NCBI RefSeq assembly: GCF_020731415.2
Contig: NZ_CP088273.1
Span: 1,803,001 to 1,867,000, forward strand
Direction of reading: 5' to 3'
DNA from: Phyllobacterium sp. T1293
GTDB taxonomy: Bacteria > Pseudomonadota > Alphaproteobacteria > Rhizobiales > Rhizobiaceae
Length of the DNA: 64,000 nucleotides
How positions within the stretch are numbered: position 1 is the stretch's first letter; each line of letters starts with the position of its first letter. This document shows, piece after piece, positions 8,733-18,452 of this stretch. Both the position numbers and the translations under genes were made by a program. A model generated the notes under the pieces. The model did not search any database. It was given only the letters and a program-made list of their open reading frames with translations, and was not told the origin of the DNA.

Positions 8733-10955
8733 CTATCCGTTCACGCGCTGCGCATCACTGACGCATTTGCTTTCCTTGAGTTTCGACAGAATCCGATTGA
8801 GATGTTTCAGATCCCAGACCTCCAGATCGACGATCATCTGCGTAAAGTCAGGTGCCGTGCGAACCATGGAGAGATTATGAATATTGGTTTCGTTCGCTGC
8901 AATGATTTCGGCGATCTCCGCCAGTGATCCCGGTGCATTGATCGCGGAAATATTGATCCGCGCCGGGAACCGGTCCCGCCTGCTCTCGTCAATATCCCAG
9001 CGCACGTCGATCCAGCGCTCCGGCTGATCATCATAGGCCATGAGCGCCGATGACTGGATCGGGTAGATCGTCATGCCTGACCCCGGCTGCAGAATACCGA
9101 CAATGCGGTCGCCGGGCACTGCGCCCTCAGGCGAGAAATGCACGGGCATATCAGGGCTGGCACCCCGGATCGGCAGGGCGTGCGGACCGCCCGGCTCCCA
9201 TCCTGTCGTGCCCTCACTGCCTTCGGGAATCTTGAAAATCATGCCCGATGTATTGCGGAAATTGACCCAGCCTTCCTCACGCTCTGTTGGTGTCGGCTTG
9301 GGCTTTGAATCCTGATATTCAGGATAAACAGCCTTCATGACATCGGAGGATGGCAATTCACCGCGACCAACGGCTGCCAGAACATCATCGATTTCCTTGC
9401 GTGCCAGACGCGGCAGGCCCTTCTTCAACTCGTCGCGCGAATAGACCTTGCCTGCCCGTTCAAAGGCCCGTTCAAGAATCTGCGTGCCAAGGCCGGAATA
9501 TTGCTTGCGAACGGCAATACGCGTTGCACGCCTGATAGCAGCCCGCGCCTTGCCCGTAACAACAACAGATTCCCATGCGGCTGGCGGTGTCTGCGCCTTG
9601 GAACGGATGATTTCCACTTCATCGCCATTATGCAATTCTGTCATCAGCGGCATGATGCGGCCATTGACCTTGGCACCAACGCAGCTGTCGCCGATATTGG
9701 TATGTACCGCATAGGCAAAATCAATTGGCGTGGCCCCACGCGGCAGGGCGATAAGCCGGCCCTTCGGCGTGAAACAAAACACCTGATCCTGAAACAGTTC
9801 AAGCTTGGTGTGTTCGAGAAATTCTTCCGGATTGTCGCCTTCCGCCAGCGCCTCGATGGTCTGGCGCAGCCATGCATAGGCATTGGTCTCGGTCGAAATC
9901 ACATGCGGATTCTGTGCACTGCCACGATCCTTGTAGATCGAATGGGCAGCCACACCATATTCGGCAATATCATTCATTTCACGTGTGCGGATTTGCAATT
10001 CGACACGCTGGCGCGAGGGGCCGACAATGGTCGTATGGATTGACCGGTAGTCGTTCTGCTTGGGCGTCGAGATGTAGTCCTTGAAGCGCCCCGGAACCAT
10101 GGACCACGTCGTATGGATGATCCCAAGCGCATTGTAGCAATCGCCAACCGTATCAACGACGACGCGAAAGCCGAAAATGTCCGAGAGCTGTTCGAAGGAC
10201 AACCCCTTGCTTTCCATCTTGCGGAACACTGACCATGCCTTCTTCTGGCGGCTTTTGACACCGGCCTTGATGCCGTGTTTTTCGAACAGGCTGGAAAGAT
10301 CGGCCTCGATCTGCGCCAGCGTGCTGCGATTCTTCTCCATCAGCTCGGCGAGCCGGTTGGTTACAGCATTGAAGGCTTCCGGATTGATATAGCGGAAAGC
10401 CAGCTGCTCCAGCTCTTCGCGCATATCCTGCATACCCATGCGGCCCGCAAGCGGTGCATAGATATCCATGGTCTCTTCGGAGATGCGCAGGCGCTTGTCC
10501 GGCGGCACATGGTGCAGCGTGCGCATATTGTGCAGACGGTCAGCAAGCTTGACGAGCAACACGCGTACATCGTCGGAAATGGCCAGAAGCAATTTGCGCA
10601 GATTTTCCGCCTGAACCGCTTTCTTGGAGACAAGATCAAGCTTTTTCAGCTTGGTCAGACCCTCGACCAGCTTGCCGATATCGGGCCCGAACAGCGTGTC
10701 TATTTCCTGCCGCGTTGCGGACGTGTCCTCGATTGTGTCATGCAGCAGCGCGATGGCAATCGTCGCCTCGTCCAGATGCATATCGGTAAGGATTGCGGCA
10801 ACTTCGAGCGGATGGGAAAAATAAGGATCGCCCGATGCGCGCTTCTGATGACCATGCTTCTGCATGGCATAAACATAGGCTTTGTTGAGCAGCGCCTCAT
10901 TAACGTCAGGCTTGTAACGCTGAACACGCTCGACAAGCTCATACTGACGCATCAT
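8733..10955 (-). CDS. rsh: Bifunctional (p)ppGpp synthetase/hydrolase, RelA/SpoT family
   Basis: Makes and degrades the stringent-response alarmone. The 740-residue protein has the usual order: an HD hydrolase domain (ALLHDTIEDT) near residues 30-180, a synthetase domain (FGFRVVVDTVGDCYN and DYRSIHTTIVGP) near 240-360, a TGS domain near 390-450, and a C-terminal ACT domain near 665-735. Both catalytic motif sets look intact, as expected for the single Rsh of alphaproteobacteria. It follows rpoZ after a terminator-like hairpin. Confidence 0.96.
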   Translation of the reverse strand: MMRQYELVERVQRYKPDVNEALLNKAYVYAMQKHGHQKRASGDPYFSHPLEVAAILTDMHLDEATIAIALLHDTIEDTSATRQEIDTLFGPDIGKLVEGLTKLKKLDLVSKKAVQAENLRKLLLAISDDVRVLLVKLADRLHNMRTLHHVPPDKRLRISEETMDIYAPLAGRMGMQDMREELEQLAFRYINPEAFNAVTNRLAELMEKNRSTLAQIEADLSSLFEKHGIKAGVKSRQKKAWSVFRKMESKGLSFEQLSDIFGFRVVVDTVGDCYNALGIIHTTWSMVPGRFKDYISTPKQNDYRSIHTTIVGPSRQRVELQIRTREMNDIAEYGVAAHSIYKDRGSAQNPHVISTETNAYAWLRQTIEALAEGDNPEEFLEHTKLELFQDQVFCFTPKGRLIALPRGATPIDFAYAVHTNIGDSCVGAKVNGRIMPLMTELHNGDEVEIIRSKAQTPPAAWESVVVTGKARAAIRRATRIAVRKQYSGLGTQILERAFERAGKVYSRDELKKGLPRLARKEIDDVLAAVGRGELPSSDVMKAVYPEYQDSKPKPTPTEREEGWVNFRNTSGMIFKIPEGSEGTTGWEPGGPHALPIRGASPDMPVHFSPEGAVPGDRIVGILQPGSGMTIYPIQSSALMAYDDQPERWIDVRWDIDESRRDRFPARINISAINAPGSLAEIAEIIAANETNIHNLSMVRTAPDFTQMIVDLEVWDLKHLNRILSKLKESKCVSDAQRVNG

Positions 10956-11024
10956 GGACGGTAGCCTCCAAACTCAAAACTCTAAATTATCAAGCGATAT
11001 ATGGTAATTGCGTTACCAAGACGC

Positions 11025-11058
11025 AAAAATAATGCGCCGCAGAAAAACTGCGACGCAT
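11025..11058 (-). terminator. Rho-independent terminator after rpoZ
   Basis: On the minus strand an 11-bp stem (arms 11048-11058 and 11032-11042, one mismatch) encloses a 5-base loop and is followed by ATTATTTTT. It lies between the rpoZ stop and the rsh start, so it would end or attenuate rpoZ transcription before rsh. Confidence 0.7.
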
Positions 11059-11106
11059 CAAGATAGCCCAAACTGGCAATCAGCCGCGCTTCAGCGCGAC
11101 ATTTGA

Positions 11107-11511
11107 TTAATAGTCGTCGCTTTTTTCCGGAGCTACCAAGCCCTCGATACCGGCCAGCAATTCTTCTTCCGACATGCTGTCGAAGGAAACATTGTCGTCT
11201 GCATCTGCTTCGATAATTTCGCCGCCTTCGCTGTCACCGGATGTGACCTGCGCAACAACGGCAACGGCTTCCGGCTCGTCCACTTCCACATGCTTCTGCA
11301 GCGAGTGGATGAGATCTTCCTTCAGATCGCCGGGCGACAAGGTTTCGTCGGCGATTTCACGCAGCGCAACAACCGGATTCTTATCATTGTCGCGATCGAT
11401 GGTGATCGCTGCACCCTGCGAAATCAGGCGCGCGCGATGACTGGCGAGCAAAACCAGTTCAAACCGGTTTTCGACCTTGTCAACGCAATCTTCAACAGTG
11501 ACGCGGGCCAT
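11107..11511 (-). CDS. rpoZ: RNA polymerase omega subunit
   Basis: Omega helps assemble RNA polymerase and forms part of the ppGpp site. The 134-residue protein opens [28 protein letters not shown], the conserved core, then has a long acidic C-terminal tail typical of Rhizobiales. Its neighbour rsh makes ppGpp. It is divergent from the NYN gene across about 300 bp that must hold both promoters. Confidence 0.96.
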   Translation of the reverse strand: MARVTVEDCVDKVENRFELVLLASHRARLISQGAAITIDRDNDKNPVVALREIADETLSPGDLKEDLIHSLQKHVEVDEPEAVAVVAQVTSGDSEGGEIIEADADDNVSFDSMSEEELLAGIEGLVAPEKSDDY

Positions 11512-11809
11512 GAACTGCCCCTTTCATTTTTAACTGAATTAGCGGATTAAGCCGGACATAACGCGGTTGCGCAGAAAAAACAAGCAAAAGCCGTCGAGCT
11601 ATTGCATAACATCTGTTGAGCGACCAAAAAATGATCACCATATATTGAGCACATCTGTCCAAATTTCGGACAAATTTTCCGGCGAGGTATTGGCTTTTAG
11701 CTGAACCCGACGTAGTAAATATCCTACTTACGTATAAGATCAGATCGAGCTGTATTACTGCCAAGCTGATTTGAAATTGAAGCTCACCTTTTTGAAATGG
11801 AACATTATT

Positions 11810-12382
11810 ATGTTTGATCCACGTGAAAAGATCGTCTTGTTTATCGATGGTGCAAATCTCTACGCAGCCTCAAAGGTACTGGGATTTGATATTGATTATC
11901 GCAAGCTTCTTTCAGCTTTTCAGAAAAGAGGTTATTTGCTTCGTGCGTATTATTATACTGCGCTGGTCGAAGATCAGGAATACTCTTCCATTCGTCCTTT
12001 GATCGATTGGCTCGACTATAACGGGTACAAGGTCGTTACCAAGCCTGCAAAAGAATTCACTGATTCTGCCGGCCGCCGTAAGATTAAAGGCAATATGGAC
12101 ATCGAACTTGCTGTCGATGCCATGCAGTTGACCGATACGGTCGACCATTTTGTTATCTTCTCTGGCGATGGCGATTTCCGCTCGCTGGTGGAAGCCTTGC
12201 AGCGCAAGGGCCGCAAGGTCAGCGTTGTCTCGACCCTTTCGACCCAGCCGCCAATGATCTCGGATGAATTGCGCCGTCAGGCTGATCATTTCATCGACCT
12301 GACATCGTTGCGCACCGAAATCGGCCGCGAGCCGTCGGAGCGGGCACCGCGCCGTGTCGAAGAAGAACAAGTCGACTATTGA
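11810..12382 (+). CDS. NYN/PIN-like domain protein (LabA/DUF88 family)
   Basis: A 190-residue protein with a PIN-like NYN fold, predicted to be a metal-dependent RNase. It shows the family's acidic residues in VLFIDGANLYAA (residue 14 region), the conserved aspartate in KGNMDIELAVDAM and the motif HFVIFSGDGDFRSLVEALQ. I start it at 11810 (MFDPREKIV); the frame extends 13 codons upstream into AT-rich leader. It faces away from rpoZ and precedes the UDG gene by 65 bp. The RNA target is unknown. Confidence 0.88.
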   Translation: MFDPREKIVLFIDGANLYAASKVLGFDIDYRKLLSAFQKRGYLLRAYYYTALVEDQEYSSIRPLIDWLDYNGYKVVTKPAKEFTDSAGRRKIKGNMDIELAVDAMQLTDTVDHFVIFSGDGDFRSLVEALQRKGRKVSVVSTLSTQPPMISDELRRQADHFIDLTSLRTEIGREPSERAPRRVEEEQVDY

Positions 12383-12447
12383 TATTTGCTGAAAGACGTG
12401 GAGATGCCGCATGGAAAACCGTGCGGCATTGTGCTTTCTAGCGCCCT

Positions 12448-13098
12448 ATGACCGTAGAACCCTCCCCCGATTGCCCGATCTGTCCCCGCCTGCATGATTT
12501 CATCGCCGGATGGCGTGTGAAGGAACCGACCTGGCACAATGCCCCGGTTCCAGCGTTCCTTCCGGCTGGCGGCATTGAATCCGTGCAGCTTCTGATCGTC
12601 GGATTGGCCCCGGGTCTGCGCGGTGCCAACCGGACGGGCCGCCCATTTACCGGCGACTATGCCGGTGATTTGCTCTACGGCACCTTGTCCGAATTCGGCT
12701 TTTCCCGCGGCACATTTGCCGCGCGCCCGGACGATGGCCTGCAACTGCTCAATACATCGATCGTCAATGCAGTGCGCTGTGTTCCGCCTGAGAACAAGCC
12801 TGTTGGCAGCGAGATCAACAATTGCCGGCGGTTCTTGACGCCATCGATCCAGCAATTCCAAAATCTGCGTGCCATCGTCACTCTCGGCACCATCGCGCAC
12901 CAATCCACCGTGCGTGCGCTAAAACAACCGGTTGCCAAGTTTCCGTTCAGCCATGGCGGGCAGTCGGATATCGGCAATATCAGAATTTTTTCCAGCTATC
13001 ACTGCTCGCGCTACAACACCAACACAGGGCGATTGACGGAAGCCATGTTCAAAAGCGTGTTTGCCGCCGTGCGGACGTATTTGGATAAGGTGGCGTAG
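12448..13098 (+). CDS. Uracil-DNA glycosylase, family 5 (UDGb-like)
   Basis: A 216-residue base-excision repair enzyme that removes uracil, and in this family also other deaminated bases. Motif A reads VGLAPGLRGANRTGRPFTGD, motif B is SSYHCSRYNTNTGRLT, and the N-terminal CPICPRL suggests an iron-sulfur cluster ligand pair. Motif A with alanine in place of the usual catalytic acid or asparagine is characteristic of family 5. It is probably co-transcribed with the NYN gene. Confidence 0.88.
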   Translation: MTVEPSPDCPICPRLHDFIAGWRVKEPTWHNAPVPAFLPAGGIESVQLLIVGLAPGLRGANRTGRPFTGDYAGDLLYGTLSEFGFSRGTFAARPDDGLQLLNTSIVNAVRCVPPENKPVGSEINNCRRFLTPSIQQFQNLRAIVTLGTIAHQSTVRALKQPVAKFPFSHGGQSDIGNIRIFSSYHCSRYNTNTGRLTEAMFKSVFAAVRTYLDKVA

Positions 13099-13120
13099 AA
13101 TAAGGGTTCACCCCCTCTGA

Positions 13121-13305
13121 CCTAGCTCACCATGAGGGAGATGGGTGGGTTGCACAACCATTGTCGCGCCCTTCGACAGGCTCAGGATGAGGGAGAATGT
13201 TGGCTGCAATGCTAATCGCCAACCGGTGCAGAATAGAGCACCTTGCAACCCTCCCTCTCCCTCATGGTGAGCGTGTCGAACCACGCACAACAATCGCGGC
13301 AGCCA
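13121..13305. repeat. Intergenic palindromic repeat, degenerate copy
   Basis: Right after the UDG stop there are related segments with the core CTCACCATGAGGGAG (13127-13140), TTCGACAGGCTCAGGATGAGG (near 13172-13192) and the inverted form CTCCCTCATGGTGAG ending in TCGAACCACG (near 13255-13285). The same core recurs at 38.7, 54.0 and 62.2 kb. Arms here are more diverged than in the other copies. Confidence 0.75.
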
Positions 13306-13338
13306 TCCATTTCAAAATAAATCATGCCAACTTATCCA

Positions 13339-13719
13339 ACACCATCTCACCTCGCTTATTCTGATGGTGTCCTTTCCGGCGGGAATGCTCCGGAAACCTT
13401 CTGAAGTCAGGAAAGGATCGGTGATTTCGTCTGCGGGGAGAAACCAACCGCAGGGGAAAGGTTTTATCTCACAAGGGTAAAACCAGTCATCGGGACGGGT
13501 GATCCGGAAGTTTTCTTGGTTGAAACAGGAAAACCTCCGGGGAACGCATGACTACACTACCAATACCAAGACACCCGCGTTCCCCTTTGGATCGCCCGTC
13601 TTTCCCACCTCATCAATAGCCAGACGCAAAAGCGGGCGTGGTAATGGGAAATGATATTCCGCAACTGCAATGTTGGAGATGCAATCACCCCGGTAGTCCG
13701 ACAGGACAGAGGGGGGTGA
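13339..13719. ncRNA. Candidate structured RNA of unknown family
   Basis: This gene-free interval between convergent genes contains a near-continuous chain of stems: 13339-13346/13363-13370 (8 bp), 13373-13379/13390-13396 (7 bp), 13431-13436/13448-13453 (6 bp), 13460-13466/13478-13484 (7 bp), 13504-13515/13529-13540 (11 of 12), 13539-13547/13577-13585 (9 bp), and 13685-13691/13713-13719 with an inner 4-bp stem. Between them, 13593-13598/13633-13638 and 13601-13607/13645-13651 cross each other as a pseudoknot would. I recognise neither RNase P, tmRNA, 6S nor SRP RNA here. The strand is not decided. Confidence 0.5.
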
Positions 13720-13769
13720 GCACTGCCACAACGGCCCTGCAAATCAAACATACTTCACAACCAGAATAA

Positions 13770-14258
13770 TCAGCCGCGATCGCGTAGCAGGCGGGATTTT
13801 TCGCGGTTCCAGTCGCGTTGCTTTTCCGTCTCGCGTTTGTCGTGCAATTTCTTGCCGCGGGCAACCGCGAGTTCAAGCTTGGCCCTGCCCTGATCGTTGA
13901 AATAGAGCTTCAATGGCACGACCGTCATGCCTTCGCGATCAACCGACTGTGCCAGCCGAGCCATTTCGCGCTTGCTGACCAGCAGCTTGCGGTGGCGGCG
14001 CGGTGCATGGTTGAAGCGATTGGCCTGCAGATATTCCGGGATATAGGAATTAATCAGCCAGAATTCGCCATTCTCAAGACTGGCATAGCTTTCCGCAATA
14101 TTCGACTGATTGTTGCGCAGGGATTTCACCTCGGTGCCCTGCAGCACAATGCCAGCCTCCATCGTGTCGAGAATCTCGAAATTGAAGCGCGCTCTGCGGT
14201 TCTCGGCAATGATCTTGCGAACCGTTATGGGTTTTTTGGCAGCTTTGGGCTTATTCAT
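13770..14258 (-). CDS. smpB: SsrA-binding protein SmpB
   Basis: SmpB binds tmRNA and delivers it to stalled ribosomes in trans-translation. The 162-residue protein has the core [31 protein letters not shown] and a basic C-terminal tail with [12 protein letters not shown], all diagnostic. It lies 31 bp downstream of dapA, the usual Rhizobiales neighbour. No tmRNA gene was recognised in this window. Confidence 0.96.
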   Translation of the reverse strand: MNKPKAAKKPITVRKIIAENRRARFNFEILDTMEAGIVLQGTEVKSLRNNQSNIAESYASLENGEFWLINSYIPEYLQANRFNHAPRRHRKLLVSKREMARLAQSVDREGMTVVPLKLYFNDQGRAKLELAVARGKKLHDKRETEKQRDWNREKSRLLRDRG

Positions 14259-14289
14259 GGAGCTTATATAGTACTTTCCAACTGAATTA

Positions 14290-15171
14290 TCAGTTGATCA
14301 GCCCCGCATGTTTCATCGCCTGATCAATACGTTCGGCGGTTGCCGCTTCAATCGGGACGAGCGGGGAACGCAGCGAATTGTTCATCTTGCCGAGCTTGGC
14401 AAGGGCATATTTCGGACCGGTTGGATTTGGCTCGATAAAGAGCGCCTTGTGCAGCGGCATCAGGCGATCCTGAATGGCCAGTGCTGCCGGGTAATCGCCC
14501 CGGAGGGTCGCAGCCTGGAATTCAGCGCAAAGGCGCGGAGCAATATTCGAGGTTACGGAAATGCAGCCAACGCCGCCATGGGCGTTAAAGCCGAGTGCGG
14601 TCGCGTCTTCACCCGATAGTTGAATGAAATCGAGGCCGCAGGTGATGCGCTGTTCCGAAACGCGCTCAATCTTGCCGGTCGCATCCTTGACGCCAGCAAT
14701 ATTCTTGAAGTCATGCGCCAGCTGGCCCATCGTCTCCGGGGTCATGTCGATGATCGAACGACCGGGAATATTATAGATAATGATCGGCAGCGAAACAGAT
14801 TCGGCCACTGCCTTGTAATGGGCATAGAGACCACGCTGGTTCGGCTTGTTGTAATAGGGCGTCACAACCAGAATGGCATCGGCACCCGCCTTTTCCGCGT
14901 GCTGAGCCAGTTCAATCGCTTCACGGGTGTTGTTGGACCCTGCACCGGCAATAACGGGCACCTTGCCCTTGGCTTCCTCGATGCAAACCTCAACAACGCG
15001 CTTGTGTTCGGCATGGGACAGTGTTGGCGATTCGCCCGTCGTGCCAACAGGAACGAAACCATTCGTGCCTTCAGCAATCTGCCAGCCGAGAAATGCACGA
15101 AAGGCTTTCTCGTCAAACGAGCCGTTTTGGTCGAATGGCGTGACGAGAGCGGTGATTGAGCCTTTCAGCAT
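14290..15171 (-). CDS. dapA: 4-hydroxy-tetrahydrodipicolinate synthase
   Basis: Condenses pyruvate with aspartate semialdehyde, the first committed step to lysine and diaminopimelate. The 293-residue TIM barrel has [10 protein letters not shown], the catalytic tyrosine in IIYNIPGRS and the Schiff-base lysine in AGVKDATG. I start it at 15171 ([13 protein letters not shown]); the open frame to 15300 adds 43 residues absent from the family. Confidence 0.95.
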   Translation of the reverse strand: MLKGSITALVTPFDQNGSFDEKAFRAFLGWQIAEGTNGFVPVGTTGESPTLSHAEHKRVVEVCIEEAKGKVPVIAGAGSNNTREAIELAQHAEKAGADAILVVTPYYNKPNQRGLYAHYKAVAESVSLPIIIYNIPGRSIIDMTPETMGQLAHDFKNIAGVKDATGKIERVSEQRITCGLDFIQLSGEDATALGFNAHGGVGCISVTSNIAPRLCAEFQAATLRGDYPAALAIQDRLMPLHKALFIEPNPTGPKYALAKLGKMNNSLRSPLVPIEAATAERIDQAMKHAGLIN

Positions 15172-15439
15172 GGTGAACTCCAAGAAAACAAGATTAGGTT
15201 CATGGCAGAACCGATACGGTACAGACCATAAGGTGGCGCACCATAGTCGTGCAACCTTCGCCGGGCAAGATGATTTCCTTGATGAAAAACAGCAAAGCAA
15301 TTGATGATTTCGTCAAAAGCAACGGATCGTGATAACCTTTCGTTAAGAGTGCCTTCACACGTCCGCCATTATTATCTGATCCAACAGTTCCGGGTCCGGG
15401 GCTGTGAAGCGATCCCTTTCGAACAAACTGGTTGTCTGA

Positions 15440-17536
15440 ATGCTGAGAACTTCTGTTTTGCGTCATGTTCTTCTTGCGTCATCGCTGCTTGTGACGACGG
15501 CTTCGCTTGCGCAAAATTCAACGCCGCCCGTACCAGCACTCAATCCCTTTGCACCAACACAGACGCGCAGCAGCCCGGCGGCACAGATTCTGGCAAAGCC
15601 AGATCCGGTCACAACCGCAGGGATCGCCCAGCCATCAAGCCCCACGGCCATTGCCGGTAGCCTGAAAACCGGCCTGGATGCCCTTTCCAGCGGGGATGTG
15701 CAGCAGGCGCTGGGCATTCGCAACGGCCTGCCCGTCAATGCGCTGGACCGGCATATTCTGACATGGGCCATTGGCCTGTCGAATGCACCGGGTATTCCCA
15801 GCTCCGAAATTGCCCACGCAGCCGCTGAACTGCCGGGCTGGCCGGGAATGGCGACCTTCCGCAACAATTCGGAACGGGCGCTCTATAAGGAGAATCCGGC
15901 ACCAGCCACCGTCATCAGCGCCTTTGGCGGCACCCCGCCACAAACGGCTGAAGGCACCATCATTCTTGCCCGTGCCTTTGTCGCGACCGGCAATATTGCC
16001 CGCGCCCGGCAGGTTCTCGGCCCCTTCTGGCGTACCAAGAAGCTCGATGACACACAGGAAGCGATGATTCTGAAGGAATTCGCGCAGGTTATTCCGCGCG
16101 AGGACCATCTGATGCGCATGCTCACCATGCTTTATGAGGGCAAGGCGAAATCTGCCGGACGCGTTGCCAAGCTTGCCAATGCCGAGCCGCTTTACAGTGC
16201 TTTTGCAGCCGTTTTGCAGAAGTCGCCTGATGCCGCCAAGAAGCTCGCCGATATCAATGGCTCCATGCAGTCCAATCCGGCCTATATCTTTGCCAAGGCG
16301 CAATATCTGCGCCGTCAGGAACGTTTCAAGGAAGCCGCTGACGTATTGGCCACTGCACCGCGCGATGCGGCATCGTTGATTGATCCGGATGCCTGGTGGG
16401 TGGAGCGGCGCGTGCTTTCGCGTGAACTCCTCGACATTGGCGATGCCAAGCGCGCCTATACAATCGCAGCCATGCACAGTGCCGAAACGCCTTCTGTCGC
16501 TGCGGAAGCCGAGTTTCATGCGGGCTGGTATGCCCTGCGTGCGCTGAAAGACCCGCAAACGGCCCAGCGCCATTTTGCCCGTATTGCGGAAATTTCGTCG
16601 CGCCCCATGTCCGCCTCACGCGCCTATTACTGGCTTGGCCGCTCCGTCGAAGCTGGCGCTGGCGGCAATGCCAAAGACTATTATAGCCGCGCGGCACGCT
16701 ATGGCACCACATTCTACGGCCAGTTGGCGGCAGCGAAGCTTGGGCAGTCAAGCCTGCAACTTCCCTATCCGCGTCCTTCCGATGCCGATCGCGCCCGCTT
16801 TGCCCAGCGTGAAGCGGTGCGTGCTATCCAGCGGCTGGAAGATACGGGTTATGACCAGCGCGCCGCCATGCTCTACACCAGCCTCAGCCAGGAACTCGAC
16901 AGTCCCGGCGAACTGGCGCTGCTGGCTGTCATGGCAGAGCGCAAAAGCAACCACTTTGTTGCGCTGCGTGTGGGCAAGACAGCGGCCCAGCGCGGTATTG
17001 ATGTCGGCGCACTCTCGCACCCTATCGGCGCCATCCCCACCAATGCCAATATTTCCGGCTCCGGTGCCGCCCTCGCCTATGCGATTGCCCGGCAGGAGAG
17101 CGAATTCAATGCCGGTGCGGTTTCCAGCGCCGGTGCGCGCGGCCTGTTGCAATTGCTGCCGGGCACCGCAAAAGAGGTGGCCAAGCGCGCTGGTATCTCC
17201 TATTCCAAGGATCGTCTCACCGGTGATGCAGCCTATAATGCGACGCTGGGCGCACGCTTTCTGGGCGAGCAGATCGCCAAATTCGATGGCTCCTATGTCC
17301 TGACATTCGCCGGTTACAATGCCGGACCAAGCCGTGCCAATGAATGGGTTTCACGCTATGGCGATCCGCGCGGCAAATCCGTCGACGAAGTGGTCGACTG
17401 GATCGAGCGCATTCCTTACACCGAGACACGCAATTACGTGCAACGCGTGATGGAAAACTACGAAGTGTACAAATCCCGGCTATACGGCAAGGCTCAGATC
17501 GAGAGCGATCTGACCGCCGGAAGGCTGCAACGCTAA
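15440..17536 (+). CDS. Soluble-type lytic transglycosylase
   Basis: Periplasmic muramidase that cuts peptidoglycan to form 1,6-anhydromuropeptides. The 698-residue protein has a signal peptide (residues 1-25, LLVTTASLA), a long helical superhelix domain with repeats, and a C-terminal SLT goose-lysozyme domain from about residue 535. The catalytic glutamate is in IARQESEFN and the motif AGARGLLQLLPGTA follows. It is divergent from dapA across 268 bp. Confidence 0.92.
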   Translation: MLRTSVLRHVLLASSLLVTTASLAQNSTPPVPALNPFAPTQTRSSPAAQILAKPDPVTTAGIAQPSSPTAIAGSLKTGLDALSSGDVQQALGIRNGLPVNALDRHILTWAIGLSNAPGIPSSEIAHAAAELPGWPGMATFRNNSERALYKENPAPATVISAFGGTPPQTAEGTIILARAFVATGNIARARQVLGPFWRTKKLDDTQEAMILKEFAQVIPREDHLMRMLTMLYEGKAKSAGRVAKLANAEPLYSAFAAVLQKSPDAAKKLADINGSMQSNPAYIFAKAQYLRRQERFKEAADVLATAPRDAASLIDPDAWWVERRVLSRELLDIGDAKRAYTIAAMHSAETPSVAAEAEFHAGWYALRALKDPQTAQRHFARIAEISSRPMSASRAYYWLGRSVEAGAGGNAKDYYSRAARYGTTFYGQLAAAKLGQSSLQLPYPRPSDADRARFAQREAVRAIQRLEDTGYDQRAAMLYTSLSQELDSPGELALLAVMAERKSNHFVALRVGKTAAQRGIDVGALSHPIGAIPTNANISGSGAALAYAIARQESEFNAGAVSSAGARGLLQLLPGTAKEVAKRAGISYSKDRLTGDAAYNATLGARFLGEQIAKFDGSYVLTFAGYNAGPSRANEWVSRYGDPRGKSVDEVVDWIERIPYTETRNYVQRVMENYEVYKSRLYGKAQIESDLTAGRLQR

Positions 17537-17564
17537 GATAAGCTCCCAGCAACAGGATTGCAGA

Positions 17565-18452
17565 TTGGCCGATTCAGTTCGTGATATTCATTTCAGCGCT
17601 CCCGACGGCCTGCAACTCTATGGCAGGCTGTATCAATCGGAGGTGAAGACCGGCAATTTGCCCGTTGTCTGCTTGCCCGGACTGACCCGCAATAGCCGCG
17701 ATTTTCATGAACTCGCGCTCTACCTGTCGCAGCATCCGCAAACGCCGCGCCCCGTCATAACCTTTGATTACCGTGGACGCGGCCGCTCCGCCTATGATCC
17801 GGACTGGTCACATTATAATATCGGCGTCGAAGCCGGTGATGTCATTGCCGGTCTTGCCCATCTGCAAATCAATCAGGCTGTCTTTCTGGGCACCTCCAGA
17901 GGTGGTCTGATTACCCATATTCTGGCGGCTATTGCCCCGCAATTGCTGGCGGGTGTCATCCTGAATGATATCGGGCCGGAAATATCAGTTGAAGGTTTGC
18001 AGCAGATCGGCAGCTACCTCAACGGCGCGCGTCAGCCGAGGAACTGGAACGATGCGGCCGAATTACAGCGTCAGGTGCATGGCGCATATTTTCCTGCTTT
18101 GACCAGTGAAGATTGGCAACGTTTTGCCCGCGCGATCTATCGCGAAGACAATGGGATTATCCGCTCGGACTATGACCCTAACCTTCTGAAAACGATGGAA
18201 AACATTGATTACACGCAGAAACTGCCTGATCTGTGGGCGCAGTTCGATCTGATGAAAGATTTGCCATTGCTGGTTATCCGAGGCGAGAACACCAAGCTGC
18301 TTGCACAGGAAACCGTCGAGGAGATGCAGCGGCGGCACAATTCGCTGCAGGTGTTCAATGTTTCAGGTCAGGGCCACGCGCCACTGCTTGAAACCGGACG
18401 TATCCCTGATCTGATCGCGGCCTTTGCCGCTGGCGTTGACCTGCGCGAATAA
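17565..18452 (+). CDS. Alpha/beta hydrolase
   Basis: A 295-residue alpha/beta-hydrolase. It has the nucleophile elbow GTSRGGL (Ser about residue 110), an oxyanion-hole region near residues 38-41 and a terminal histidine in GQGHAPLLE. Translation probably starts at TTG with AGGA upstream. It begins 28 bp after the transglycosylase gene and may be co-transcribed. Its stop codon abuts the stop of the convergent HhH gene with no spacer. The substrate is unknown. Confidence 0.85.
   Translation: MADSVRDIHFSAPDGLQLYGRLYQSEVKTGNLPVVCLPGLTRNSRDFHELALYLSQHPQTPRPVITFDYRGRGRSAYDPDWSHYNIGVEAGDVIAGLAHLQINQAVFLGTSRGGLITHILAAIAPQLLAGVILNDIGPEISVEGLQQIGSYLNGARQPRNWNDAAELQRQVHGAYFPALTSEDWQRFARAIYREDNGIIRSDYDPNLLKTMENIDYTQKLPDLWAQFDLMKDLPLLVIRGENTKLLAQETVEEMQRRHNSLQVFNVSGQGHAPLLETGRIPDLIAAFAAGVDLRE

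Noticed and set aside
13300..13770. tmRNA gene next to smpB
   Set aside because: I looked for an AND/ALAA-type tag reading frame and tRNA-like ends on both strands and found neither.
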